DNA from: Acidiferrum sp963764675
GTDB taxonomy: Bacteria > Acidobacteriota > Terriglobia > Acidiferrales > UBA7541
DNA length: 64,000 nucleotides
Direction: 5' to 3'
NCBI GenBank assembly: GCA_963764675.1
Contig: CAVXTQ010000008.1
Span: 124,001 to 188,000 of the forward strand
Shown piece by piece: positions 57,487 through 64,000 of the stretch. Each line of letters opens with the position of its first letter. The first letter of the stretch is position 1. Position numbers and translations under genes: made by a program. The notes below the pieces were generated by a model that was not told the origin of the DNA, searched no databases, and saw nothing but the letters and a program-made list of their open reading frames with translations.

Positions 57487-57874
57487 CGCTTCTTCTCCTG
57501 TCCGTAGACCTGCTCGGGAGCGAAGGTGCGTTCGGCGATCACCGCAGCGCTGCCGTCGTCTTCCAAGCGGCGGAAGAAACAACTCCGGTAACCTTCGTGG
57601 CATACGCCAGGTCCGACCGGCTCCACGCGCACGCAGAACGGCGTCCACGTCGCAATCCACCAGTACCTCTCGCACTTTCAGAACATGCCCGCTGGATTCG
57701 CCCTTCTTCCACAGCCGGTTCCGCGACCGGCTGTAAAAGACCACTCTCGCGCGTCCGGCGCGTTTCGGCCAGCGCCTCTTCGTTCATGAATCCAAGCATC
57801 AGCACGTCCCCGCTGCGGTCGTCCTGCACGATCGCGGGAACCAGCCCACCGGTCTTCGCGAATGCAATCTCCAT
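57483..57874 (-). CDS. hisI: HisI: phosphoribosyl-AMP cyclohydrolase (two frameshifts)
   Basis: This ~130-residue zinc cyclohydrolase has VPAIVQDDRSGDVLMLGFMN, then, after correction near 57750, VVFYSRSRNRLWKKGESSGH and LKVREVLVDCDVDAVL (zinc Cys). After a second correction near 57640 it ends VEPVGPGVCHEGYRSCFFRR and LEDDGSAAVIAERTF. The 'W.KGE.SGH' motif and the later Cys residues are the family signature. There is no fused HisE domain and no hisE in the window. It is the first structural gene, 27 bp after the attenuator terminator, and overlaps hisG by 4 bp. Confidence 0.9.
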
Positions 57875-57901
57875 GTTGTGCCTCTCCCGAAACGCGTCCT
57901 A

Positions 57902-57938
57902 AAAACAAAAAACCCGCTGGGCTTGTTGCGCCAGCGGG
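57902..57938 (-). terminator. Attenuator terminator of the his operon
   Basis: On the minus strand CCCGCTGG pairs with CCAGCGGG around a 10-base loop and is followed by TTTTTTGTTTTT. It lies between the leader peptide and hisI, so it can stop transcription before the structural genes. Confidence 0.92.
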
Positions 57939-57965
57939 CTGATGAGTGCTTTGTTTAGCGAATCG

Positions 57966-58046
57966 CTATGCACACCTCAGCAGGCGCGGCGTGTGGCCGT
58001 GATGATGGTGGTGCCGATGCGCCTTGCTGATGATCGTGGTGTTCAT
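57966..58046 (-). CDS. hisL: His operon leader peptide (seven His of 26 residues)
   Basis: This ATG-initiated 26-codon frame ends in TAG 27 bases before the attenuator hairpin. It carries one His, an Arg, a block of five His, a Gly and one more His at residues 10-18 (HRHHHHHGH). This composition is not expected by chance and is the hallmark of ribosome-mediated attenuation: scarcity of charged tRNA-His stalls the ribosome in the His block and lets the operon be transcribed. It is too short for ordinary gene calling. I see no strong Shine-Dalgarno; the start lies about five bases from the predicted transcription start, so it may be nearly leaderless. Confidence 0.93.
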   Translation of the reverse strand: MNTTIISKAHRHHHHHGHTPRLLRCA

Positions 58047-58057
58047 AGTGAAAATAA

Positions 58058-58086
58058 AAGGTAACGGAATTCGATCCGCCTGTCAA
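58058..58086 (-). promoter_or_regulatory. Sigma-70-type promoter of the his operon
   Basis: On the minus strand a consensus TTGACA (58086-58081) is separated by 17 bp from TACCTT (58063-58058). The predicted transcription start near 58051 is just upstream of the hisL ATG. Confidence 0.78.
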
Positions 58087-58135
58087 CGCGGGTTTGGAGA
58101 CGCGGATTTTAGATGGATGCTTCGGGGGAGCGAAT

Positions 58136-58501
58136 CTACGCGCGCGTGCGCGAGGTGCCTGGCGTGGACGCGCTGTAGTTCACGGACATTAGCAGGTGCA
58201 CCGCAACGCCGAATTTGTTGTTGGGCAATTTTTCGACACGCACCACTTGCGCGACATACTCGCAGTTCATCGGATCATGCGGAGAGCTGAAGGGAAAGGT
58301 AACGAACACGCGCATCCCGGGATAGTAGGTTTCCCGGCGGGTCATGAAATAGATGCCTTCCTTCGAGGCGTTGATGCTGGTCGGCAGGTCTTCGAAGTGC
58401 TCGTCCCGGGGCTCGGAAGGGCGCACGCGCACGGTACGGGCAATCTTTGCCCGCCGGCTCTTTCGCTGTTCGGCGTATTCCTTTTTCGGTTCTTCAGGCA
58501 T
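58136..58501 (-). CDS. PilZ-domain protein
   Basis: This 121-residue protein has a basic N-terminus with a QRKSRRAKIARTV motif (RxxxR) and PTSINASKEGIYFMTRRETY (the [D/N]xSxxG motif), followed by YPGMRVFVTFPF. This is a single PilZ domain that most likely binds cyclic di-GMP, although the 'DxSxxG' Asp is Asn here. It lies upstream of the his promoter on the same strand, with no sign of co-transcription. It may act on type IV pili or motility, but this is inference. Confidence 0.88.
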   Translation of the reverse strand: MPEEPKKEYAEQRKSRRAKIARTVRVRPSEPRDEHFEDLPTSINASKEGIYFMTRRETYYPGMRVFVTFPFSSPHDPMNCEYVAQVVRVEKLPNNKFGVAVHLLMSVNYSASTPGTSRTRA

Positions 58502-58626
58502 GCTGACTTTCGTAGTGGCACTTGCTACCTTCCACTATTGCTGGCATCCGCCTGCAACGTCAAGGCGGTGCGCTGAATCAGATATTGCACGGGTAGTGCC
58601 ATACTGGAACAGCTCCGAGGTGAACG

Positions 58627-59022
58627 ATGACGGAAAAAATCAGCAAGAAGGACGCCGAGTGGAAGAAGCAACTCACGCCGAATCAATATCATGTGACCCG
58701 TCAGAAGGGCACCGAGCCGCCATTCACCGGCGAGTATGAGGATGCCGAAACGCCGGGCACCTATAAGTGTGTGTGCTGCGGCCAGCCGTTGTTTCGTTCT
58801 GATACAAAGTACCACTCGGGCTCCGGGTGGCCGAGCTTCTACGCGCCTGCAAACAAGGAGGCAGTGGAGACCGAGACCGACGCCAGCCACGGGATGGCCC
58901 GCACCGAGGTTAAGTGCAGCCGCTGCGAGGCCCACCTGGGGCATGTGTTCGACGACGGCCCGAATCCGACCGGTTTGCGATATTGCATCAACTCCGCTGC
59001 GCTGAAATTCGACGAGGACTAA
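58627..59022 (+). CDS. msrB: Peptide-methionine (R)-S-oxide reductase MsrB
   Basis: This 131-residue cytosolic repair enzyme reduces methionine-R-sulfoxide. Zinc cysteines are in YKCVCCGQPLF and VKCSRCEAHLGHVFDDGP, the substrate pocket is in KYHSGSGWPSF, and the catalytic Cys is in GLRYCINSAALKF (~120). The resolving Cys of some MsrBs appears absent, so it may use thioredoxin directly. The ATG at 58627 follows GAGGTGAACG. It stands alone. Confidence 0.95.
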   Translation: MTEKISKKDAEWKKQLTPNQYHVTRQKGTEPPFTGEYEDAETPGTYKCVCCGQPLFRSDTKYHSGSGWPSFYAPANKEAVETETDASHGMARTEVKCSRCEAHLGHVFDDGPNPTGLRYCINSAALKFDED

Positions 59023-59029
59023 AAGCAAA

Positions 59030-59055
59030 ACGCGCTGCGGAAATCCGCAGCGCGT
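59030..59055. terminator. Bidirectional hairpin terminator between msrB and a minus-strand gene
   Basis: CGCGCTGCGG and CCGCAGCGCG form a 10-bp stem with an AAAT loop. On the minus strand it is followed by TTTTGCTTTT, so it mainly ends the gene at 59088; it also lies 8 bp past msrB. Confidence 0.8.
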
Positions 59056-59087
59056 GATGAAAGAAGTTTCGTCCGAGATAAGACGAA

Positions 59088-59354
59088 TCAAGCCGCCGAG
59101 CAGGCGCAAGCCGCTAATTCCGCAGCGCGGTCTCGCTCCCATACACCCAGGAGCAGCACCTTCGTGCCGGTCGGATACTTGAAAATGTAGAATACGTTCG
59201 AATCGCCGTCCACTTCAAAAAAGCCCGGTCGCCGCGGGTCAGGGCGCGAAGGCGCACCAACACTCAAAAGCAGACGGAGTTCTGCAATCTGCTCCTGCGA
59301 ATGGTCCCGGAGGTCTTCCAGAAGAGGCGGTTGTTTTTGTACTGGTATGGTCAT
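59088..59354 (-). CDS. Small conserved-type hypothetical protein
   Basis: This 88-residue protein has an N-terminal amphipathic helix (PPLLEDLRDHSQEQIAELRL), then GAPSRPDPRRPGFFEVDGDS and a beta core VFYIFKYPTGTKVLLLGVWE. It has no signal peptide or membrane segment. I set the start at the ATG at 59354, which follows GGAGAAACGTG; the open frame extends 13 codons further. The function is unknown. It sits beside another small minus-strand gene and could be part of a two-gene unit, but a toxin-antitoxin role is not supported. Confidence 0.65.
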   Translation of the reverse strand: MTIPVQKQPPLLEDLRDHSQEQIAELRLLLSVGAPSRPDPRRPGFFEVDGDSNVFYIFKYPTGTKVLLLGVWERDRAAELAACACSAA

Positions 59355-59507
59355 CACGTTTCTCCGCCACATATAGCTTAGCTTTGTCCTCACCTATAAA
59401 GACGTAAGAATTCGGCAAAAGTTTCATGAGCCGCAACTTCTTGCGGCAAGAAGTTACTGGAGCCCAGCAACCCCGATTTCCGGTCAAATTGGCCGGGGTG
59501 CCAGGTC

Positions 59508-59727
59508 CTAGTTAGATGCAAGAGCAGGGGCGGACGAGTGTATCGATTGCGCGGAGAACTTCCTGCGCAGAGAGCGGTCATCCGACTGGCTGCTCCGCCT
59601 CCAGTCACGCGCGATTACCGCTTGATCCACAACATTGCCCATCCGCTTCGCCCGCACGGCGCGTGTAACCTCTCCAAATCTGCTGTGATTCCATGCCCGT
59701 CTCTTCGTGCGTTATGATAGAGTTCAC
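59508..59727 (-). CDS. Possible small protein, frameshifted
   Basis: From a GTG at 59727 the frame reads MNSIITHEETGMESQQIWRG. One extra base near 59645 interrupts it; corrected, it continues KRMGNVVDQAVIARDWRRSS and ends SSAPALASN. The charged helical middle suggests a small DNA-binding or regulatory protein, but no family is recognised. The 150-bp gap to the next gene shows no terminator. Confidence 0.35.
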
Positions 59728-59813
59728 GTGACTATCTCCTATGGTACTTGCGCAGGTTTCGTTTCCCTGCGATAGTGTTCGTATATTGACCTTCCAGTAC
59801 AGGAATAATTACT

Positions 59814-60033
59814 GTGACCAAAACTGCTACGAAGAAAACTACCGGTAAAGAGAAGAGCTACTTTCGACAAGGATCGGCGACGCAAGCACCACCACTGGCT
59901 TGTGACGGTCTACTACGCCGACGGCGAGAAGTTCGGCCGTGTCTACACGGACCGGGACAAGGCCTCGCGGTTTGCCGAACGGCAGCGCAGGTCTCCGGTC
60001 GTCAAGTCGGCGCGCGTCAGCCAAGTTTCCTGA
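59814..60033 (+). CDS. Small basic protein next to tRNA-Gly, frameshifted
   Basis: From a GTG at 59814 the frame reads MTKTATKKTTGKEKSYF. After removal of one extra T near 59865 it continues DKDRRRKHHHWLVTVYYADG, EKFGRVYTDRDKASRFAERQ and RRSPVVKSARVSQVS to TGA at 60033. The ~72-residue product is strongly basic with a beta-hairpin-like core (HHHWLVTVYYADGEKFGRVY), as in small DNA/RNA-binding proteins. Its location 100 bp before tRNA-Gly, the target of the integrative element, is probably incidental. Confidence 0.6.
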
Positions 60034-60136
60034 GAGCGGATTCCCGCGATCGTTACTGTTACGTCTGTGAACGGCGACTGTCAGGGAATGCTTGTCGCTG
60101 CTCGGGCGGGCGTGCTATAAAAAGAATTGTCGTTGA

Positions 60137-60210
60137 GCGGCCTTAGTATAGTGGTAGTACGGAACCTTGCCAAGGTTCAGGTGTCGGTTCGATTCCGATA
60201 GGCCGCTCCA
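60137..60210 (+). tRNA. tRNA-Gly (GCC)
   Basis: This is a complete cloverleaf: acceptor GCGGCCT/AGGCCGC, D-arm with AGTGGTAGT, anticodon arm GAACC-TTGCCAA-GGTTC with GCC, and T-arm GGTTCGATTCC. CCA is encoded at 60208-60210. An integrase gene ends 15 bp beyond, so its 3' half is the likely attachment site of the adjacent element. Confidence 0.96.
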
Positions 60211-60224
60211 TTATTTTCAGATAG

Positions 60225-61442
60225 TTACGCCGCAGCCTCATTTTCCTTATTTTCCGATTCGACCATCCTGGGACTCTCGGAAAATGCTGCCTGTACCTGC
60301 TCCAATGGAATTTCTCCGCTGTAGAGTGCTGTCATACGCTCAGAGGTATGCCCCATCTGCTGGCGAATGACAGCTGGGTTGATTCCGGCAAGTTCCCATC
60401 TCCGGTTACATCCCCGTCGAAACCCGTGCAAGCCGCCTTTTGGCAGACCTAGTGCCTTCAGAGCCGGATACAGCCCCTGATTAAGCACTGTCGTTTGTAG
60501 GAGCGGCCCACCGCGCCTTGTACGGAAAATCAGCCCATCGGGCAGGGAGGTCCCCAAGAACAGCCTGAGCGCTTGCATAGCCTTCCTACCCTCGGGGTCG
60601 TGAAGTGCTACCGTCCGATAGGCTGCAACGTTCTTGCAAGGGCCTATCCTGCCTTTTGTCCGTTGGTCTGAGGACTCATCCACGCGAACTGTACCAGCCC
60701 CAAAGTCAGCATCGTTGACTTTCAGGGCTAAGAGTTCGCTGGACCGCAATCCCGCTGCAGCCGCCAGAAGGATCAGCGTCGCATATTGCTCTCGCCGGGT
60801 GCCGCCTAACCCGTCCAGATTTTGGACGTGCCTGGCGATTTGCTCCGCTTGCGCCCACGAGAACGACACTTTCTGACGACTGTTTATCTTCATTTGCAGC
60901 TTGTCCCGCTCCGGGATAGCCAGGCGGTCTTGGGAGAAAGGAGGCTCCTCGTCCTTTGAGAAGGCCGATAAGACCCGCTGCATGGTTCGCAGCGCATCCT
61001 TAATCGTCGGCCACGAGACACCCTCTTGTCTCTTCTTCCAAGCCCACTCATTAACCGAGTCAATCGTGATGTGTTCAATCGGAACGTCGCTCCAATCGGC
61101 TTCAAGGTGGTTCCTGAGGAGTCCGTCTGCCACTGAAAACGTGGAGACGCGAAGCATTCTTGGGGCGAATACTTCCCGATAGTGCCTTACGGCGTCTGCG
61201 AAGGTCGCCGAGGCAGGTATCCGGTAGTCATCCGAGTTAAGTTTCAAATTCGAGATGAAATCCAGTTTCTTGCGTTCGGCTTCGCTCTGCGTCATTTGGT
61301 TTGTAAGCCCGATAACAACTGTTATTCGCTTTCGTTCTTCCCGTCCTGGGACATCGATCCAGCACTGGAAGTAGTAATACTTGGTCCCGTCAGCACGCTT
61401 ACCGACACGCACCTTCGGGTTTTGCCCTTTCCTGCGAGACAT
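60225..61442 (-). CDS. Tyrosine recombinase (integrase) of an integrative element
   Basis: This 405-residue site-specific recombinase has an N-terminal arm-binding region (KVRVGKRADGTKYYYFQCWI), a SAM-like core-binding domain (~75-170) and a catalytic domain. Active-site residues are all present: Arg in AAGLRSSELLAL (~233), Lys near 270, HGFR (His ~339, Arg ~342), His in MGHTSERM (~365) and Tyr in TALYSGEIP (~374). I set the start at the ATG at 61442, preceded by GAGGAAAG; the longer open frame adds 60 unrelated residues. It ends 15 bp from tRNA-Gly, the usual geometry for an element integrated at a tRNA 3' end; the body extends to the right. Confidence 0.93.
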   Translation of the reverse strand: MSRRKGQNPKVRVGKRADGTKYYYFQCWIDVPGREERKRITVVIGLTNQMTQSEAERKKLDFISNLKLNSDDYRIPASATFADAVRHYREVFAPRMLRVSTFSVADGLLRNHLEADWSDVPIEHITIDSVNEWAWKKRQEGVSWPTIKDALRTMQRVLSAFSKDEEPPFSQDRLAIPERDKLQMKINSRQKVSFSWAQAEQIARHVQNLDGLGGTRREQYATLILLAAAAGLRSSELLALKVNDADFGAGTVRVDESSDQRTKGRIGPCKNVAAYRTVALHDPEGRKAMQALRLFLGTSLPDGLIFRTRRGGPLLQTTVLNQGLYPALKALGLPKGGLHGFRRGCNRRWELAGINPAVIRQQMGHTSERMTALYSGEIPLEQVQAAFSESPRMVESENKENEAAA

Positions 61443-62015
61443 GTTCTTTCCTCTTCTCGCTGGAACTGGCGGCGAGAAGAGGATAGAGGCACGCACAAAT
61501 CGAGGCAACTCAATGCTGTAGTGGCGTTCACCAAAAACACCCGCAGCGGCAAAACTAAGCTCACCGTTCAGAGCGTTCGTTCCACAGCGAGCACAAACAG
61601 GTCTCATCAAGTTGCGGGTCAAAATACCCCCTCAACTTAATTGAACGCGGTTGCTTCAAGAACGTGTAAGTCCCATAAAAACAGCACGTTAGGGACACCA
61701 ATTGCGGAGGTATCGAAGTGCTGCGGTAGGCGAGAACGTCTCGATTTGAACTGTTGAATTTGAGCAACAGCCGTGCTCGTGCAGCTCCAACCCCATTCGC
61801 TGCACTAGCACACAGGGCCAAAAACCATGGCCCTGTGTGAAACCAAAATCCAAAACCTGATGCTTTGAATCACGCAGGTAGGGGAGAAATCCAGAAACTG
61901 CGAAGGGGACCGTGCAGCAAAAACTTCAGTTTGGCGGCATGCGCCTACTGCAAGCAGAAATCCCAATGTGACTTTGGAGAGAATAGAAATTGAAGATTTC
62001 GACCTGTCCAAAAGC
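61443..62015. other. Non-coding region between integrase and rep-like gene
   Basis: No convincing gene is present in ~570 bp. A strong hairpin lies at 61810-61838: ACACAGGGCCA, a 7-base loop and TGGCCCTGTGT, perfect 11-bp arms. A looser inverted repeat, AAGTTG...CAACTT, lies near 61611-61635. The region may hold recombination or replication sites or a small RNA; none can be assigned. Confidence 0.45.
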
Positions 62016-62055
62016 GTAAAACCGCCCCTTATAAGAAAGAGGGGGGCGGTTTTAC
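62016..62055 (-). terminator. Terminator-like hairpin after the rep-like gene
   Basis: GTAAAACCGCCCC and GGGGCGGTTTTAC form a perfect 13-bp inverted repeat around a 14-base loop. It lies 8 bp past the stop of the RepA-like ATPase gene; the A/T tract at the foot provides T-rich ends in both directions. Confidence 0.75.
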
Positions 62056-62062
62056 GATCTTC

Positions 62063-63517
62063 TTAGGCACGGGCTAGGTCTAATCTTGCTTCACAACGAT
62101 AAAGCAAGGTTTTTCCGTGACCATGCTTTTCACGCAACAAACCACGATCTACAGCCAGCTTCAGCAGGCTTCGCAGCTTTTTTTCAGGAAAACCTGATTT
62201 CCCCACAAGCTGTTGTTGATTAAAGCCGGGATTTTCACGAACACAGGCTATTGCGGAGTCTATTTCGCATTGCTCCTCGTCCAACACACGGACCATAGGA
62301 GTTTCATCTTCGTCAACTCTGACGACCAATTGCTTGTCTTCGAGCATTCCGCTTTTTGATTCAATGTAGAGCCTGGAAACAGATGCTCTGCCCACCTGAC
62401 GCTTACCTGTCAGATAAATCAAAACATCTGCCCAAGCAGTTAAGTTCACTGATCCAAGCGCCCTCGTTTGAATTTCGTGGGTTTCGCCCTTCTTGGCATG
62501 GTGCACGAGCACTATGGCACATCCGTAGTCGTCTCTGAGGGAGTCGAGAATCTCCAGGAACTCTGTGGTTTCCTTTGCATCCGCCACATTGCCTCGAAAT
62601 AGGCGTCGAAAAACATCCAAAACAATTAGCTCGGGTCGGAATTGCTCGACCTCCCGCCTGAACGAGTCAAACGATTGAGGGTCCATCAAATTTAGAGCGC
62701 ATCGCGGTAGGACCATCAGATTTCCGGTGATCTTTGAAGTGCGCCCAACTTGGTTAGCGTAGAGCGTGCGCATTCGCGTCTTCGTCATGTGCTCTGTGTC
62801 CTCGACCTGTACATAAAGTGTCTTTATGGCGCGCGGAACCTCGAAGAAACCCAGCGCTCTCGGGGTTCCCGCCGCCGCATCCATCGCAAACCCGATACCA
62901 GTCCAGCTTTTGAGTTCCTTGGGAAGGCCATACAAAAGCACGCTCCCATGTTTCGGGATGATCGGAAAGACGAGATATTCCTGAGCGGGATCGAAGTTCT
63001 CGTCCTCGTCAATGAAGTGATGCAGGTGTTGGAAGGGGAGTTTCGCCACGTGATTGGGAGTCGAGTGTTTTCTGTGAGCCTCCTGCAATCTCTTGGCTGC
63101 CCTCTCATAATTCTGGGCGTTTACGTCTTTTTCCGCTTCAATCAACGCGTCCCGGAAATCAGATTCTTTCGAGAATCGGCGTGCCACGTCCAGCAGGAAT
63201 TTCTTGTCGGAAAGATCGCTCTTGAAAAGCTCATGAATTTCTCTCCGGTAGGGCTTCTTCATTTCCCCTCTCTCGAAAGGCTTGTATTTCTTGAGATAAG
63301 TCCAGACCATGGCCCACAAGCTAGTGCGGGTGAGCCTGTCTGCCTTGAGGTCCTTGCCCTCATAAGCTTCAGCAGCAATGCGGGCGATATCGACGTGAAT
63401 GGGGTGTTTGAAATAGCTGGGTTTAATCAAACTGAGAGCGTCTTTAGGTCTACGGACAAGAAGGGCAAGCAGCTTTAGCTCCACATCAGAGGTGAAATCA
63501 TATTCATTGATTCTCAT
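62063..63517 (-). CDS. RepA/AAA_25-type ATPase of the integrative element
   Basis: This 484-residue protein has an N-terminal helical domain of DnaB-N-like pattern (SDVELKLLALLVRRPKDALS). A RecA-fold ATPase follows: a P-loop-like GLPKELKSWTGIGFA, LYVQVEDTEHMTKTRMRTLY, Walker B LIVLDVFRRLFRG and VLVHHAKKGE. A C-terminal winged-helix region closes it (NQQLVGKSGFPEKKLRSLL). The 'GxPKxxKS' P-loop variant and the 'HHxxK' motif are typical of hexameric RepA-like helicases on plasmids and integrative elements. It probably unwinds DNA for element replication. Its first codon overlaps a short upstream frame (AATGA). Confidence 0.88.
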   Translation of the reverse strand: MRINEYDFTSDVELKLLALLVRRPKDALSLIKPSYFKHPIHVDIARIAAEAYEGKDLKADRLTRTSLWAMVWTYLKKYKPFERGEMKKPYRREIHELFKSDLSDKKFLLDVARRFSKESDFRDALIEAEKDVNAQNYERAAKRLQEAHRKHSTPNHVAKLPFQHLHHFIDEDENFDPAQEYLVFPIIPKHGSVLLYGLPKELKSWTGIGFAMDAAAGTPRALGFFEVPRAIKTLYVQVEDTEHMTKTRMRTLYANQVGRTSKITGNLMVLPRCALNLMDPQSFDSFRREVEQFRPELIVLDVFRRLFRGNVADAKETTEFLEILDSLRDDYGCAIVLVHHAKKGETHEIQTRALGSVNLTAWADVLIYLTGKRQVGRASVSRLYIESKSGMLEDKQLVVRVDEDETPMVRVLDEEQCEIDSAIACVRENPGFNQQQLVGKSGFPEKKLRSLLKLAVDRGLLREKHGHGKTLLYRCEARLDLARA

Positions 63518-63526
63518 TTTTCTTCT

Positions 63527-63569
63527 CCATGCAGGATTAGGCGTTTCAGCGGAACCGCGTCCTGCATGG
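63527..63569. repeat. Inverted repeat in the leader of the rep-like gene
   Basis: CCATGCAGGA (63527-63536) and TCCTGCATGG (63560-63569) form a perfect 10-bp dyad with a 23-bp spacer, starting 9 bp upstream of the rep-like start codon. On the minus strand the Shine-Dalgarno GGAGAAG lies at its foot, so folding could affect translation, or it may bind a regulator. Confidence 0.5.
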
Positions 63570-63713
63570 AGCCACCTGCCGGCGGGGAGAGAGTTTCTCC
63601 GACGGCTCCGCTGGAACTGCCCTACTGAAAGGTACTTTTCGGATTCAACAGTTTGGTTTCGAGAAAAGAAAAACAGCGAAGTTCAGAACGAGATGGTATG
63701 CGGCATTCGATTG
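63570..63713. other. Leader segment upstream of the rep-like gene
   Basis: No gene is evident here. A minus-strand frame with an ATG at about 63569 (MQDAVPLKRLILHGEEK) ends overlapping the rep-like start and could be a short leader peptide or the end of a lost excisionase gene. Confidence 0.3.
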
Positions 63714-63935
63714 CTATCGCAGGCGGGGAAACCTCTTTGGCTCAAACTTCAATAACTCGCTCAATTCGCATCCCAGCGTCCGGCACAGTTTATCCAAGAC
63801 CCTGCCGCTGTAGCGTGTGCTGCGGTTGTGGTATAGCGCATGTATTGTCGGAGAGCTGATCCCGGACTCTTTTTGAAGCCGATATCGTGACCAGCCCTTG
63901 CGATCGAGAATCTGCTTCAGGGCGCATGTAATCAT
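63714..63935 (-). CDS. XRE/Cro-type helix-turn-helix regulator
   Basis: This 73-residue protein is a minimal Cro/CI-type HTH: LKQILDRKGWSRYRLQKESG, ISSPTIHALYHNRS and VLDKLCRTLGCELSELL. The recognition helix is SPTIHALYHN. The ATG at 63935 is the sensible start; a TTG four codons upstream is possible. It lies upstream of and co-directional with the rep-like ATPase, so it may control element replication or excision. The extreme right of the window beyond it shows no gene. Confidence 0.88.
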   Translation of the reverse strand: MITCALKQILDRKGWSRYRLQKESGISSPTIHALYHNRSTRYSGRVLDKLCRTLGCELSELLKFEPKRFPRLR

Positions 63936-64000
63936 GATGAGTACCAATCTTCCTTAGAATACGTCAACAATACCTAAAATGTCCTTTACATACAAGCTTG

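Noticed and set aside
55360..57744. An open frame that appears to fuse parts of HisI, HisG and HisD into a 794-residue protein
   Set aside because: It arises because frameshifts in hisI and hisG make their frames coincide; the individual genes have normal starts, stops and 4-bp overlaps.
59088..59727. A toxin-antitoxin pair
   Set aside because: Neither small protein shows a known toxin or antitoxin fold, and the genes do not overlap.
61561..62011. Two minus-strand open frames between integrase and rep-like gene
   Set aside because: They lack protein-like composition, a Shine-Dalgarno and plausible starts, and run through hairpins.

Overview
The window reads as a chromosomal segment of a Gram-negative bacterium, most likely an acidobacterium (Terriglobia-type). 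The grounds are moderately high GC, an Oar-like TonB receptor beginning with a carboxypeptidase-regulatory-like domain, a Ser/Thr kinase fused to a TolB/FlgO-like domain and TPRs, abundant GH3/GH36 enzymes with signal peptides, and an Mla-type outer-membrane lipid system. This is inference from gene content; no rRNA is present.

Layout. 0-9 kb: the end of an M20 peptidase gene, then a sugar-foraging block (GH3 enzyme, divergent LacI-type regulator, TonB receptor). 9-15 kb: a TPR protein, then an accessory island. The island carries a divergently regulated recombination cassette (Rad52/DdrA-like annealase, small putative ssDNA-binding protein, RecB/Cas4-like nuclease, unknown protein, HNH nuclease) and decayed small genes. 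15-28.6 kb: Ser/Thr kinase-TPR, a large secreted Ig/DUF11-type protein, an ABC-F ATPase, a GH36 enzyme, a DUF2127 protein, and a membrane protein joining a pseudo-receiver to a periplasmic trypsin-like protease. 29-37 kb: a co-directional run of two exported proteins, an RsbW-like kinase, a STAS protein, MlaE, MlaF, MlaD and a PqiC-like lipoprotein, flanked by two RsbU/SpoIIE-type phosphatases. Together they look like a partner-switching circuit wrapped around a lipid transporter. 37-45 kb: an alpha/beta hydrolase, a catalytically dead M48 homologue with LemA, a GMC oxidoreductase with its Tat-exported small subunit, a CoA-transferase and a second STAS protein. 45-51 kb: a minor pilin operon (FimT/GspH, PilV, PilW, PilX) and a glucan phosphorylase. 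51.6-58.1 kb: a compact histidine operon hisI-G-D-C-B-H-F-A on the minus strand. It is preceded by a TTGACA promoter, a 26-residue leader peptide with seven histidines and an intrinsic terminator, i.e. a complete transcription-attenuation arrangement. 58.1-60 kb: PilZ, MsrB and small proteins. 60.1 kb to the right edge: the left end of an integrative element at tRNA-Gly(GCC), with a tyrosine recombinase, a RepA-like ATPase and an XRE regulator.

Quality note. More than twenty genes or gene parts change reading frame at single sites. Where the frame can be reconstructed, nearly every break is one extra base, including in genes that should be essential (hisC, hisG, hisI, mlaF, mlaD). This fits an error-prone assembly better than mass gene decay. 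For broken genes I give the span of the reconstructed gene and the approximate break.
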